DNA of 64,000 nucleotides from Saururus chinensis (Eukaryota; Streptophyta; Magnoliopsida; Piperales; Saururaceae). The position numbers were made by a program, and so were the translations under genes. The notes under the pieces are model-generated. The model saw only the letters and a program-made list of their open reading frames with translations. It did no database searches and was not told the origin of the DNA. Positions 36,819 to 48,440 of the stretch are shown here, in pieces; positions within the stretch are counted from its first letter, which is position 1, and each line of letters opens with the position of its first letter. The stretch lies in the NCBI GenBank assembly GCA_035235625.1, contig CP141146.1, positions 5,760,501 to 5,824,500 of the forward strand, given 5' to 3'.

Positions 36819-37237
36819 TATAACATCTCGGGTCTTTAAATACTTTTTAGGGCAATAAATTTTTTTTAACACTTCAAAATCCATATTTGGAAAAAGTATC
36901 CTACTAGGATTTAATTTTCTTTCAAAAAATAATCATATCATTATTATAACAACATTTACAAAATATAAACATTGTGAGGTCTTCTCAACCATGTATAAAT
37001 AAAATAATAATTTAAAATAACAAACCTGGTAAAGTAGTAAATCTCTCAAGCTTTCTGCCCTTCTAAGTTAACCCTGCATCACAAACATGCATGAGTATTA
37101 TAATACTCAATAGGACACAAAAAATCACTCATACAATATTAAAAACTATAAAGGAACCATAGGAAGTGATATTGTTGAATGACAAAAGTCACAAGAGAAA
37201 ATAACCACACTCATCTTAACATTTGAGGGATGTCACA
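36819..37237. mobile_element. Solo-LTR-like fossil, R2 copy 3
   Basis: 419 bp from TATAACATCTCGGG to GGGATGTCACA. Relatives at 8959-9396 and 31626-31835. It carries the TGAGTAT...ATACTCA hairpin at 37092-37109. No coding. Confidence 0.55.
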
Positions 37238-37384
37238 ATATTGAAGATTATGTTTAGATGAAGGAAACAGACTCCGACTCTTGGAGCAAAACCGAATACG
37301 ATACATGGAGTAACAAAACTTTGCCGCTAGGAACCTAATTCCATGGCTAAGAATAAATTGACTTCAACGTTAAGAGGAAACTTT

Positions 37385-39560
37385 GTGCATGCTTTGGGCC
37401 GAACGAGTACAATGGACTTTGCACAGCAGGCCACCCATGTGGATTGGATGCCTTCAAGCCTTCTTTCCAAGTTTATGAGTGGCTTACAGGAGGACATATA
37501 TGCTGAAGTTGCCAGTTGAACTTACTTCGCTTCGTGAGACATATGCTTTGCCTGCATCCAAGGGAAGAGCCTCATACGCATTCAGCGAGGTGGCATGGAC
37601 TATCCATGGCAGGCCCCCTCCCTCTCCTGCCACTGCTCCCTCTAACGGGGCCACCGATGCCTCACCCCTACTCAAATGGAGGAACGACGTCTCATAGACG
37701 TTGTTATAATTGTAACGAGCATTTCGTTCCTGACCTCACCTCATCTTATTTCTCATCCTATCTCCAGACTTTCCCCTCTTGGGAGCCATACTCATGCAAG
37801 GCAGTTGCCCCATTTCTTATTTTTCTAAATCCATCTTGGGGCGCACGACCAAGCTTTCTACCCATGCTCCTGGGATGTTGGCCATTGTGCACGATGTCAC
37901 CAAATGGAAACCTTATCTCTTAAGGTGCAAGTTCATTATCCAGATGAACCATCATAGTCTTCGATATTTCCTTGAACAATGGGTTGCTACTCCTGCTCAA
38001 CAAAGATAGGTCTCCAAGCTCCTTAAATATGATTAGGAGTTGGTCAACAAGAAGGGCAGTGACAATCAGGCCAATGATGCTTTGTCTCGCTAATCGGAGG
38101 CCTCACAATTCAACACTTTACCCATTCCAATTTTCACCGGATTTGACCAGCTCGTACCAGCATGACCTAGGCATCGCCACCCTCATTTATCGGCTTTGCA
38201 CCGACCCACTATGCTCAATTCCTTTTGTTTTTTTGGATAGTCTGCTCTTCTAGTGCAACAACTTGTGGGTGCCCTTAGTTTCCCAATTGTGCCAAAAGCT
38301 TCTCCAACACTTTCACTCCACCCCCATAACCGGCTAGGATAGTCAATTTCGGATTTACAAGTGTATCTCCCATAATTGCTATTCGCGTGGTCTAAAGAAG
38401 GATGTCCATGAATTCGCCGTGTCTTGTGATGTTTACTAACATTCTAAAGCCATCACCACTTCTCCAACCGGTTTAGTCCAACCACTGCCCATCCCTGACA
38501 GAGTATGGGAAGACATCTCAATGGAATTCATTGATGGCTTACTAGTGGTCCAAGGTAAATGTGTCACTTTGGTGGTCGTTGATAGGCTATCTAAATGTGC
38601 ATATTTTTCACCTCTCAACCACCCATACTCTGCCAAGTAGGTTGCCAAAGTCTTTGTTAGTGATGTGGCCAAACTTCATAGCATGCCATAGTCCATTATC
38701 TAGTATTACAACTCGATTTTTCTCTCTCAATTCTGGCAAAGTTTTTTTGAGTTGCAGGGCACCAAACTACAAATGAGCATGACTTACTATCTCCAAACAG
38801 ATGGTCAAATGGAGGTCCTTAACCCACCCCGCATCCACCCTGTCTTTCATCTCTCTCACCTTTGGAAGTTCATGGGTGATCCAGCTTCAGTTAACCCCTC
38901 TGTATTGCCACCATCATTGCCTTCTGATGTCTTGCCATCCTTGTTTCTGGCTGTGATCCATGACACTCGTCGTGTTTGTTGTAACGGATGATTTTCGCAT
39001 AGATACTTGTTGCATGGAAAGAAAAACCTCCGGAAGATGCCACTTAGGTCCTTGAGGATGATTTTGCTAGTCAGATTCCTAATTAGATGTGTTGAGGACA
39101 AGTCGTATTCAGAGTATTGTGGGATGTTGTATCCCGACCTCTAGCACTTAGCCTACTCATTTATTTGTTTAAGTAGGGTTCTTTATCAATTCTAATTAGG
39201 TTTATTGTAATTTTTGATTAAGTAGTTAAGGGATCCACTATGGGCCATCCCATGGCCATTAGGGTCAGTACTATTTAGGCTTCTCTTATGTTGTTTTGGA
39301 GCAATTAAGAAAGATTAATCCCAAATCCTAACTCCCTCTTCTCACTCACTCACAATCTCTCTCTCTCAACCTTCCCTCACCAGCCCTTGCCGCCTGCAAG
39401 TGCTTCCCAGCCTCACCTCGTCTTATTTCTCCTCCCATCTCCGGACTTCCCCTTAAACCCATGGTGTAGTCCTATTTGGGGCTATACCAGCTACACATGC
39501 ACTACAACTCAAACCCTGCTTTCCCCACCAATTGGTTCTCCGGTTTACTACTTAGCTTGA
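37385..39560 (+). mobile_element. Ty3/gypsy retrotransposon fossil
   Basis: A decayed LTR retrotransposon body in gag-to-pol order on the plus strand. A gag-like part lies at about 37385-37720, an RNase H-like part at about 37860-38110, an integrase-like part at about 38330-38830 and a short post-integrase part at about 38830-38890. Most of protease and reverse transcriptase is missing. 39121-39560 (from TGTATCCCGACC) is a possible 3' LTR or downstream region. It is clearly broken, with many breaks and large deletions, and therefore old. Confidence 0.8.
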
Positions 39561-40391
39561 CCATCCATGTTATGCAACCAGGCTTCTAATTAAAAACTTT
39601 TCTCAATAGTAGTTTGACTTGTTAAACACGAGTAAAGAATCCTAGCCGGGAATCAAGGCAGGAATAGACAATAAACTACCAAAAAATCTACTCATCTGGT
39701 CCGTTGTTTCTTGAAGCAAAACCTCTTGTTTTAACCAGTGATTTATTGCCTAAGTTTGATGATTCATATTCTGCATATAAAGATCTGATTAAAGACCGAA
39801 CCAATACTTAAATGCAATTTCATTGGGTATTCACGTGTCCAAGGAGCCCGGGCCAGGAAACAAGCCAAGAATATAGTCTAAATAAGTAAGCAGGAGGAGG
39901 AGATGACGAGCGGAAGCATGTAAAGCCTCTATATTCCAGCACGTTGGCAGAATTTAATATCCAAGGATAAAAGAATTGAAAGACCAAAAACAGAGGGAAA
40001 AGTGATTGTGCTAAGCCTACATGAACCACTTTCCTTGATTTACAGGGATTCTATATTACCCACAACCTCCTGGCCAATCGCAACAAAATTTAGGAGTTGC
40101 CCTTAACGTGCACTGCTTCCACAAGATTCAATTTGAGGACTCCCTGTCCTAATGTATTGCAAACCTGGTCTCACACAGCTAATTCAAATATGAGATGAGA
40201 ACCACTAATTTTTTCCCCAAAATAACTCTAATAAAATACATATAATAATAAAACAAACACATAAAAATAATTAGCATACTTCAATGAAATGAAATTTACC
40301 CGGGTTGTGAGATGTTACACACATAACCTCCCGATTTGTTTGTAGTGCAGGAGCAAACGTCTCGGAGTGTGCAAGAGCACAAAAATAATTA
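39561..40391. other. Spacer, nothing recognised
   Basis: No gene or clear repeat in 39561-40300. 40310-40375 is the R1 motif (CATAACCTCCCGATTTGTTT...TGTGCAAGAG), which stops abruptly where the MDAR fragment begins. Confidence 0.5.
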
Positions 40392-42218
40392 GCTGATGCT
40401 GATTCACTTATCTTCATTGGTACTTGCGGCTTTACCCAAGTTATAACATTGTAATTTGTTTACACACATGTTGTATATCATTTTTTTGCCAACTGCACAA
40501 ATATTTTCGAAATGAACTATGGATTCTATTTTTTCTTTTGGTAGACAAAAGCACAAAAAGTTGCAGTCATTGGTGGTGGTTATATTGGTATGGAGGTTGC
40601 TGCTGCAACTGCCGGTTGGAAACTTGATACAACAGTATATGACCATATTATCTTGACATGCTTGTTATTAATTTATTATAAGAAGGGCATTGCCTTCTAT
40701 AGTCAATGTTCATTTGATGGCTCTAATGTTCAACTTTACTTTAACCTTGAGCAGATCATCTTTCCAGAGAATCATTTAATGCCCAGATTATTTACTTCTT
40801 CTTTAGCTCAGAGGTATGAAAAGCTATACAAAGATAATGGCGTAAAATTTTTGAAGGTATGCATGTGCCTAAATTGTCAAATGTTGTAGCTGGTCATACT
40901 AAACAGTATTGGTCACCTCTCTTTTCTTTTAAACTATGCTTAGGGTGCTCCTATCAGCCAACTAGAAGCTGCTTCTGATGGACGAGTAGCTGCTGTTAGA
41001 CTTGAGAATGTGTCTATTGTAGAGGCAGACACGGTAGATGCCCTTTTTTTGGATATTTTACATCTGAAGTAGACACTTTGCTTATGTTGCAGTTGAAATA
41101 GACTGTAACTTTCAATTATTCAAGTGAGATAGAATGCTCATGCCCGGTAATATTATGGCTTTTCAAATTAGGTCATTGTTGGAATAGGTGCTAAGCCATC
41201 TGTAAGTCCCTTTGAGGTGGTGGGTATGAACACCACTGTTGGTGGGATACAGGTCTGTCAAACTACTTAAAATAAATTTCGTAGTATGTTATTCTTATAT
41301 CTTTCATTGAGAGAGGGGTTGGGGGTAGTGGGAGGGAGGGGAATATGTTTGCAAATATAAATGGTTGATCAGCATAAACATGTAAATGGAACTTAAGGTC
41401 TTGTTGTCAGGTAGATAGTCTGTTCCGAACAAGCATACCTGGTATATTTTCTATTGGAGATGTGGCTGCATTCCCACTGCAGGTATTTAGGTCTTTCAAT
41501 ATAGCACATATTCAACCTTCCTTTCTTGCTTTATGTAACTACGTACATCTGTGAGTATAACTGACTTGAATAATTCGCTTTTCAAGTTTTCCTTTACAGA
41601 TATATGACAGGATGTCCCGGGTTGAACATGTAGATCATGCTCGTAAATCTGCCCAACATTGTATTGGAGCACTACTAACTGCAAAAACTCACCCGTAGAT
41701 TTTTTTTCTTTTAGCTATGGCCTTCATTTCCTTGAATCTGATTTTTTGTTTTCATCAAAATGTCATATTATCCATAAATAAATCGAGGCTTGTTCATGGT
41801 TTATATGATTGTTCGGTTATGATTATCTGCTTTACTTCTACTCGAGGGTCTTTGAGTATGAAGGTAGTGCAAGAAAAGTTTGGTGGCAATTCTTTGGAGA
41901 CAATGGTAACAATATGTCATGCACCATACTTTGAAGCCCTTAATGCTGTAATAAGAATATAAGATTTTGAGCTGTGCTTCTTTTTGTTTTCCTGTTAGTT
42001 GGTGAGACTATTGAAGTTGGAAATTTTGATCCGAAGATAGCTAACTTTTGGCTTGAATCTGGTACTTTGTATATCCACATCAATTATGTCACATTGCTGC
42101 TTCCTGTTTCTTGTTTCTTCTTGTTTTTATTGTCCAATAAAAAAGGTTTACTCATTCTCCCTTCCTTCTGGCCACAGATCGAATGAAAGGGGTTTTCCTT
42201 GAAAATGGAAGTACAGAG
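40392..42218 (+). pseudogene. MDAR: Monodehydroascorbate reductase fragment, ten exons with introns
   Basis: The middle of a plastid/mitochondrial-type MDAR, the NAD(P)H and FAD enzyme that regenerates ascorbate. Exons: 40392-40419, 40545-40634, 40755-40856, 40944-41033, 41172-41252, 41411-41482, 41600-41694, about 41818-41905, 41999-42061 and 42178-42218. Nine of the introns have clear GT-AG borders or nearly so. Visible are the NAD(P)-binding loop VIGGGYIGMEVAAA, PRLFTSSLAQRYEKLY, GASDGRV-like and VIVGIGAKP stretches, SIPGIFSIGDVAAFPL, RMSRVEHVDHARKSAQHC, FYSRVFEYEGSARKVWWQFF and VEVGNFDPKI-like residues. The N-terminal FAD-binding half and the last C-terminal exon are absent, and exon 8 lacks a clear acceptor. 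The open exon frames suggest a recent DNA-level copy. It cannot make a working enzyme. Confidence 0.93.
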
Positions 42219-43499
42219 GTATTTTTCTTGTCCACATTAATGGTCTTAACAATGCTTATACATCGCTGTAGGTAAAGATAAATTCTTCAATAGTCGCAAA
42301 CCTTGCTTTCTTCAATCAAAATGGTGAGCATATGTTCAAATAGTTTTTATGGCCTTTTGTGCTCATAATAGGTGGGTGACACACAGGTTTCCAACCTTGA
42401 TCTTTTCTGTTTGGTAGCTTATTTGAATGGGGCAATGATCACTAAATGTAAAAAAATTGTAGGAATATGTTGCCTACAATATTTGTTAAGGAAATGCTTT
42501 CTGCCCCTGTTATTAGCACTCTTATCTTCCATCCTCACCTGCTAACATCAGATGGCATGAGTTTCACCAGACACTGATGCCATCTGATGGTGGGAAGGGG
42601 AGGAGCTGATAGAGATGTACAAGTCAGCATTTTATAAATATACCGTTTGGTCCAGAAAGGGCTAAACAAATTATTTCAACAGTCGACAAAATTAAAACGT
42701 GGTCGTATTTACAAGGTAAAATTCTTCCCAATGTTTAAGTTGCTCATAATTGACACAATCAAACATGGGACTTCTAAGAAACATGAAATGGGATATCCCA
42801 CAGTTTCATGTTAAATGGTAATGTAAATGTTCAATAAAAAACTGAACAGAGTGTACATCTGTCTTAATTTTAAAATTGTATTCAGACATTGGTAACTCAT
42901 TTTTTTTGCAAATAGTCCCTCCCTTTAGCTCCATTTGGTAAAAAAATTTGTTCCATATTAATAGCTCTATTTTGTTAGATTTAAGTGCTTGGGTAACTAA
43001 AAAAAAGTATCATGAGCTTATTTTTTCTTCTCTTAGATGTAGGTTTAGCTATTCGATAAAAACCTTCATTTTTCAAAATGTAACTATTAATATAAAATAG
43101 AGGTAGTATAATATAAATGATAATTAGCACAAATGACTACAGAAGACCAGGCAAAGTCAAAATAACACAGGGTAGATCAATCTACGGTTAGAAGTAAGAA
43201 GTAAAAACTAGATAAGTTTGGCTTTGCAATCTGTATTCACACTTCACAGGGGAACACTTGCTCATAAATACTTGCTAAAATAGAAGTAAAATTTCTTCTC
43301 TTATACTTGCATCACACATGTATATATTTCAGAAAATTGAGCCTGACCTAGGGTCATTATTTGGATTCATAAAAGGTAGAAGAGAAGAATAACGAAGTCA
43401 GATAAAGAAAAGATTGTGAAGCTTATAGAAGAGAATGCAAAACTTCATCCCTCCAATGACTAATTAACACGCATAGGCATGTCATATAGGAACCCATTG
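42219..43499. other. Spacer with hairpin and resistance-unit 3' flank
   Basis: 42219-42650 is unassigned and contains a perfect 13-bp inverted repeat, CATCAGATGGCAT (42546-42558) and ATGCCATCTGATG (42577-42589). 42890-43499 matches 24470-25080 near CNL-B, including a MITE-like stretch. The last MDAR exon was not found here. Confidence 0.5.
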
Positions 43500-44417
43500 T
43501 AATGCCTCCAATCTATGACGGCTACAATATGATTGCATTAGTTACAGAGGTAGATAAATATCAAGAAAACTGTGGCAAAAGGACCAGTCTCCATATCTCA
43601 ATGGAGGAACCAGCAGGATCCGCATGCAAAGAATGGTGCAAGGACAATAAGTCTCCCCCCACTCTCAATGCACTCAGTGTAGGGAACACATAAGAACTCT
43701 TGATATTTAAGATCGATGGTGCACACGTGGGGTAGTCAATCTCACGGAAGAAGGGCTCCCATACATTCCTTACGTTAGGGGCATTGTCACTTGGGAGGAG
43801 CATAGAAAATATTTCCCAAAATAAGTTGCTTAATATAACAAGAGTCTTCACAAAATAGAGGAGAACATCCCCACTCCTAATCACAAGAAAAGAGTGTATT
43901 CAAATCCTTCTAATGATTGCTGGAACCAGATACAGAAAAAGCGGCAAACTTTTATTCTTCAGTATAATAATTGTTCACTTTCACAAAGAAGCACACAAAA
44001 TCATAAGATAATTAACTAACTTCAGCAGAATTATGGCCAGCCTATTCCAGCTGAATGAAAAAACAATAAACATAAACACTTCCCCAAATAAGTTGCTTAA
44101 TATATATAACAACAGTCTTCACAAAATAGAGGAGAACATCCCCAATCCTAATCACAAAAAAAGAGTGTATTCAAATCCTTCTACTGATTGCTGGAACCAG
44201 ATAGAGAAAAAGCTGCAAACTTTTATTCTTCAGTATAATAATTGTTCACTTTCACAAGAACGCACACAAATTCAGAAGATATTTAACTAACTTCAACAGA
44301 ATTATGGCAAGCCTATTCGAGCTGGTTCTGAATGAAAAAACAATAAACATAAACACTTTGAAGGCCGTTAAGAAGTAGGAAAAAAAACCATAAAAGGTTA
44401 CAAGAAGATGATAACAA
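43500..44417. repeat. 3' flank of CNL-C with local duplication
   Basis: 43920-44090 and 44190-44345 are two copies of the stretch GATTGCTGGAACCAGATA to AACATAAACACTT, an about 270-bp tandem duplication. The CNL-B side has one copy (25200-25385). 43535-43800 is missing from the CNL-B side. On its minus strand a frame reads SDNAPNVRNVWEPFFREIDY; not recognised. Confidence 0.6.
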
Positions 44418-44840
44418 CTATGAGAGTGGAACCAAACCCGGCCTAGAAGACGGCATATTCAGGAATGAACTCATCAGTGAGTCACCAGAATTGGGAAGCA
44501 CAACCATGTTGAAGCGTATGTCAGCCCCTTGAAGCCTCTTTCTTCGTAAGAAATGCATTCCGAGTAGAAATTCACAGAACGCCACTGGCACTAAAAATTG
44601 TTTTTTCGAAGCAGTCGCTGGGAGCAAAGAAGCTCACCCCGCGGGTGAAGATGGAAGAGGAAACACTTGTATATTTGTCCCGACAGAAGTCCCCATGCGT
44701 CAATGGCAATGGGATGGTAGAACTTGCCGCGGCTTCCCTTCTTGTAGTCCGAATTGGTGAGCACGAGGTCCTCGAAGTTGAGCCTGCTGTCGACCCTCTT
44801 CTCTCAGTAATTTCATCGAGCATCTTGTTTGCGAGAGTGT
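44418..44840 (-). other. Conserved 3' tail of CNL-C
   Basis: Copy of 25436-25860, with the same frame changes for the most part (ADIRFNMVVLPNSGDSLMSS in one frame, KGSRGKFYHPIAIDAWGLLS in another). Family unknown. Confidence 0.5.
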
Positions 44841-45141
44841 AAACGCCACCGAGGATCTTCGATAATTACGGATGCAACATGTTTGATCTTATCGTAATCC
44901 GCGCCCTCGGGTTCTTTCACCCTTCATTGAAACTATCGCCCATATCCACCAGCTCTAATTTGTTTAGAGTTTTGATATGACGCAACCCTTCTGGCAGCAT
45001 GCGAAGTTTAGAACATTTACGAATTCGGATGTGGCTCAGCCTTGGCAATGCCCCTTCTTCCACTTCCCATTCTTCTAAATCAGATAAGCGGTTAAATTCT
45101 AAGAACTCAAGGCTTGGGAAACCTCCAGCAGAGCATACAAG

Positions 45142-47549
45142 TCAGGTACCAGTGTAGGAATTATACCCTAGTTCCAGTATTCGAAGGTTGGGCAGGTGCT
45201 GTAGCTCTTCAAATGGGTCGCTAGCTAAATAAGACCACCGCAATTCCAGCTTGCTGAGTTGTGGAGGGAAATCAAGACGACCAGGTAGTTTATCCAACAC
45301 CCCATACAATTTCAATTTGGAGAGGAATATTTTCCCTGCAAGAAGAAGTATCGACGACGGGATACTAAACCGCCCATGACAAAATATCTCCAAGGACCGG
45401 AGGTACTCCATTTTGGCAATGGAGTTAGAGAGATCCGCTGCCCGTGAGTTAAAAACACCATGAATGACGAGCTTTTTTAGATGAATCAGATTGCCGAAAC
45501 TTTCATCCAAATCATTGTCCATAACCCTTGCTCGCAGAGTTTGGAGGCTGTTTGATTGAGGGAGCCCTCGAAGACTAATTGCCTCATCCGGCATCCGATA
45601 GGGATTCTTAACATGCCCCCTCACTAGTAGATGCTACAACGTTTAACGTCTAAGGTCTCTAAATTGCTAAGATGTCTCATAGAAGATGGAAAAACTTTTA
45701 TTCTAGTGTCTTTCAATCCCAAATACCTTAGATGAATCAGGTCCCCGAATTCCTTAGGTAAGTAGGAGATGCCTTCACCTACTAGATCAATCACCCTAAG
45801 CAACTTAAACCCTCCAAATAAATATTTGTACTCTGTCTTTCCTAAAGGATTATCAATGTTCTTGAAAGTCAAAATAGTACGTAGACATTCCGATGAACAG
45901 GTTTGAGAAACATACTCACGAATGGAAATGGATGCATTTGGAAGCAAAGATTGTCTACGTACAGACATCATACTGCCCATTGAGTTGCATTCGAGTGGCC
46001 CTTGTATAACATGGACAAAGTTTGTTTTTCGAGCTTCAAATACGCAAAAATCACGTAATAGATCATGGATGCCACATGATTTAACCCTACCATCGCACTT
46101 AATTTCCTTAATTTGAACCAAGCTTCTACGAACAAGCTCTTTCAAGTATTCCTCAGCAGTTTCTTCTTTTGTTGCTTCTCCTCTTTCTTCAATGAACCCC
46201 TCTGCTACCCATAGTAATATTAATTTAGATGCAGAAATCTTAAAATCTTCAGGGAAAACACTAAAATAGAGGAAACATGGTTTTAAGTAGTAAGGAAGAT
46301 GATTGTAGCTCCAGGATAATATTTCTCGTATTTGAGTTTCACCTTCAAACAACTCCCATTTCATGCTTTTCAAAAGAGCTTGCCATTCACTTGATAACTT
46401 CTCTCTTCTCCTCAAAATTCCTCCTAACACAACCACTGCCAAAGGTAAGCCACCACACTTTTTCACAATTTTCTTCCCCAACCCTTCCAAATTTGAAGGA
46501 CAACGAAGGACTCCATTCTCCATGGAAACCTTTTTACAAAATAGATCCCAAGCCTCCTTATCATTAAGTACTCGTATTTCATAGGGAGGGGTGTGAGGAT
46601 TTGCATGCATAGCTACATCTTTTGACCGAGAGGTAAGTAGTACTTTGCCTCCATTTTCTACAAGTGGAAATGTGTGTTTCAACATATCCCAATCCTTTAT
46701 AGCCCATACATCATCAAGTACAACCAAGTATTTCTTATTACTAAGGTAGTCAGAGAGTTTTATCCTCAACTCTCCTTCGTCCATCTTCCTTATCCTTTTC
46801 ATCTCCTCTTCATCTTGTTTATTTATACAATTGACATCTACCATAATATTCACTAAGAGCTCTCTCCTACTAAATGACCGAGAGACAGTAATCCATGAGC
46901 AATAATGAAAATGTTTCCTCACTAAATCACAACTGAAAATTTTCTTAGCAAGGGTTGTCTTACCTATTCCGCCCATACCTATTAAGGACACAATGGAGTT
47001 ATCTGCATCCCCTGCAATGACCTTCTCCACCAATGATTGGAATTCATTTTCCATGCCCACTACATCTCCTTCGACTTCCATGGATAATGCTTTTATCTCA
47101 GCATGGAAGGAACTTTGGTTTGAGGAACAAGGTCCATTTTTGTTGATGTGTTCGGGTCTGTATTTTTCTCTGTTATTTGAAATTTGGTTGAGCCTTTTTG
47201 TGATATCTTGAATTTTCATCCCAACACTATGCACTGTTGGCATTTGTTTGATGCATAAAATCCAACTTTTGACGATGCTGGTGAGCCCATAATTTATTCG
47301 TTGTTGTTTAGCAACATCAAAAATGTATTTCTCAATCACATCCTCTGCATTATACACTTCCGCCTTAATCTGATTTAACCACTCTCTCACCACTTCGCTG
47401 TCTTTCTGCATTGGATCAACTTCCGTGAGGAATGCTTTGATCATTGAGAGTTCACCACGAAGCAATTGCACATCTTCCTTCACTCCACGGAGGAAACGAA
47501 CTTCATGATCAATCAACTTAGTTGCAAGAGGATCCAAGATAACTTCCAT
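45142..47549 (-). pseudogene. CNL-C: CC-NBS-LRR gene with broken LRR
   Basis: The best preserved of the three resistance genes. From the ATG at 47549 a single 641-codon frame encodes: Rx-type coiled coil (1 to about 130, with EDVIE at 69-73); P-loop GMGGIGKTTLAKK (191-203); kinase-2 LVVLDDVW (275-282); RNBS-B LLTSR (304-308); GLPLA (367-371); RNBS-D CFLYFSVFPEDF (425-436); IHDLLRDF in the MHD place (494-501); first LRRs from about 585. It then stops at 45624-45626 after LETLDVKRCSIY. CNL-B continues there with MPHFVCKLPRLRHLL, so a small deletion has removed that segment and shifted the frame. More LRRs follow (45624-45142) up to another stop, where CNL-B has Arg after SYTGT. Residual LRR sequence reaches about 44950. 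A truncated CC-NB-ARC protein of 641 aa could still be made. Confidence 0.93.
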
Positions 47550-48440
47550 GTTGTTTATAAAGTTCCTAAACCTTAACGAGAAGGAAAGAAGTGATGCAAA
47601 GTAGTATTTTCCTGTAATTGTAAGTTAATGAATTTGTCAACCAAGTGAAACTTTGATTAAAATATTGAAAATACATTATAATAGAAGAGAAGATGAGTTA
47701 AATCGGTAATTTGATAACCATCTTTAAGAAGTTGGTAAATCTTTAATATAATCTAGGGAAGTATGTACTATTGGCCCGCCCTAGCAACATTACAATTAAT
47801 ATTGATTAAGGTTGTGGCGCAATGATAAAAGACCACTCCTTTCAATAATATTGGTAGAAAGACCGAAAAAATATTTTAAATGGTCATGGTTCTATGTTTA
47901 TCAATAGCTTGAGTTTTCTTGTTCTTGATTTTTTTTTATCTACATTGAAGACCCCCTCCCCCACCCCACACACGGACACACAAATTCCTACCCCATTTCC
48001 CCAAGGGCATTTAGGTCCACTATAAGTGCACTCACACTGGATCCAATTTGCCCTAAAGGTTCCATATGCTCAAATTTGGACCAGAGAAGTCCTATCTTGC
48101 ATGCCAATTGCTGGATTGGTTTTGTTGATGGGATCCAAAAGGGTGAACATATTAGATTACAAAAATTGACTAAGCTACTTTGCCAGGTAGAACTGGTTGT
48201 GGGCATCTGTCATCTAACTTCCATGCCATGTCTTGCAAAAGTTTAGTTGTTCATCACTTACTGGACACATCCATGGACAAAGAATCTCAATTGACTATTT
48301 GTCCAAGGTTTGATGAATTTTTAATGCAGTTTGCACTCTTACATAAAGGATTTTTTTTCTCTATAACTATACCTAAGTATCATTTTCTTATAGAAAAAGT
48401 TAATAAAGGATTTTTAATTTTCACTTGTAAGTAATAATAT
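47550..48440. repeat. 5' flank of resistance-gene unit 3
   Basis: 47570-48350 matches 28620-29400 and 3640-4440. It is the presumed promoter region of CNL-C. The match ends near 48400. Confidence 0.7.
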
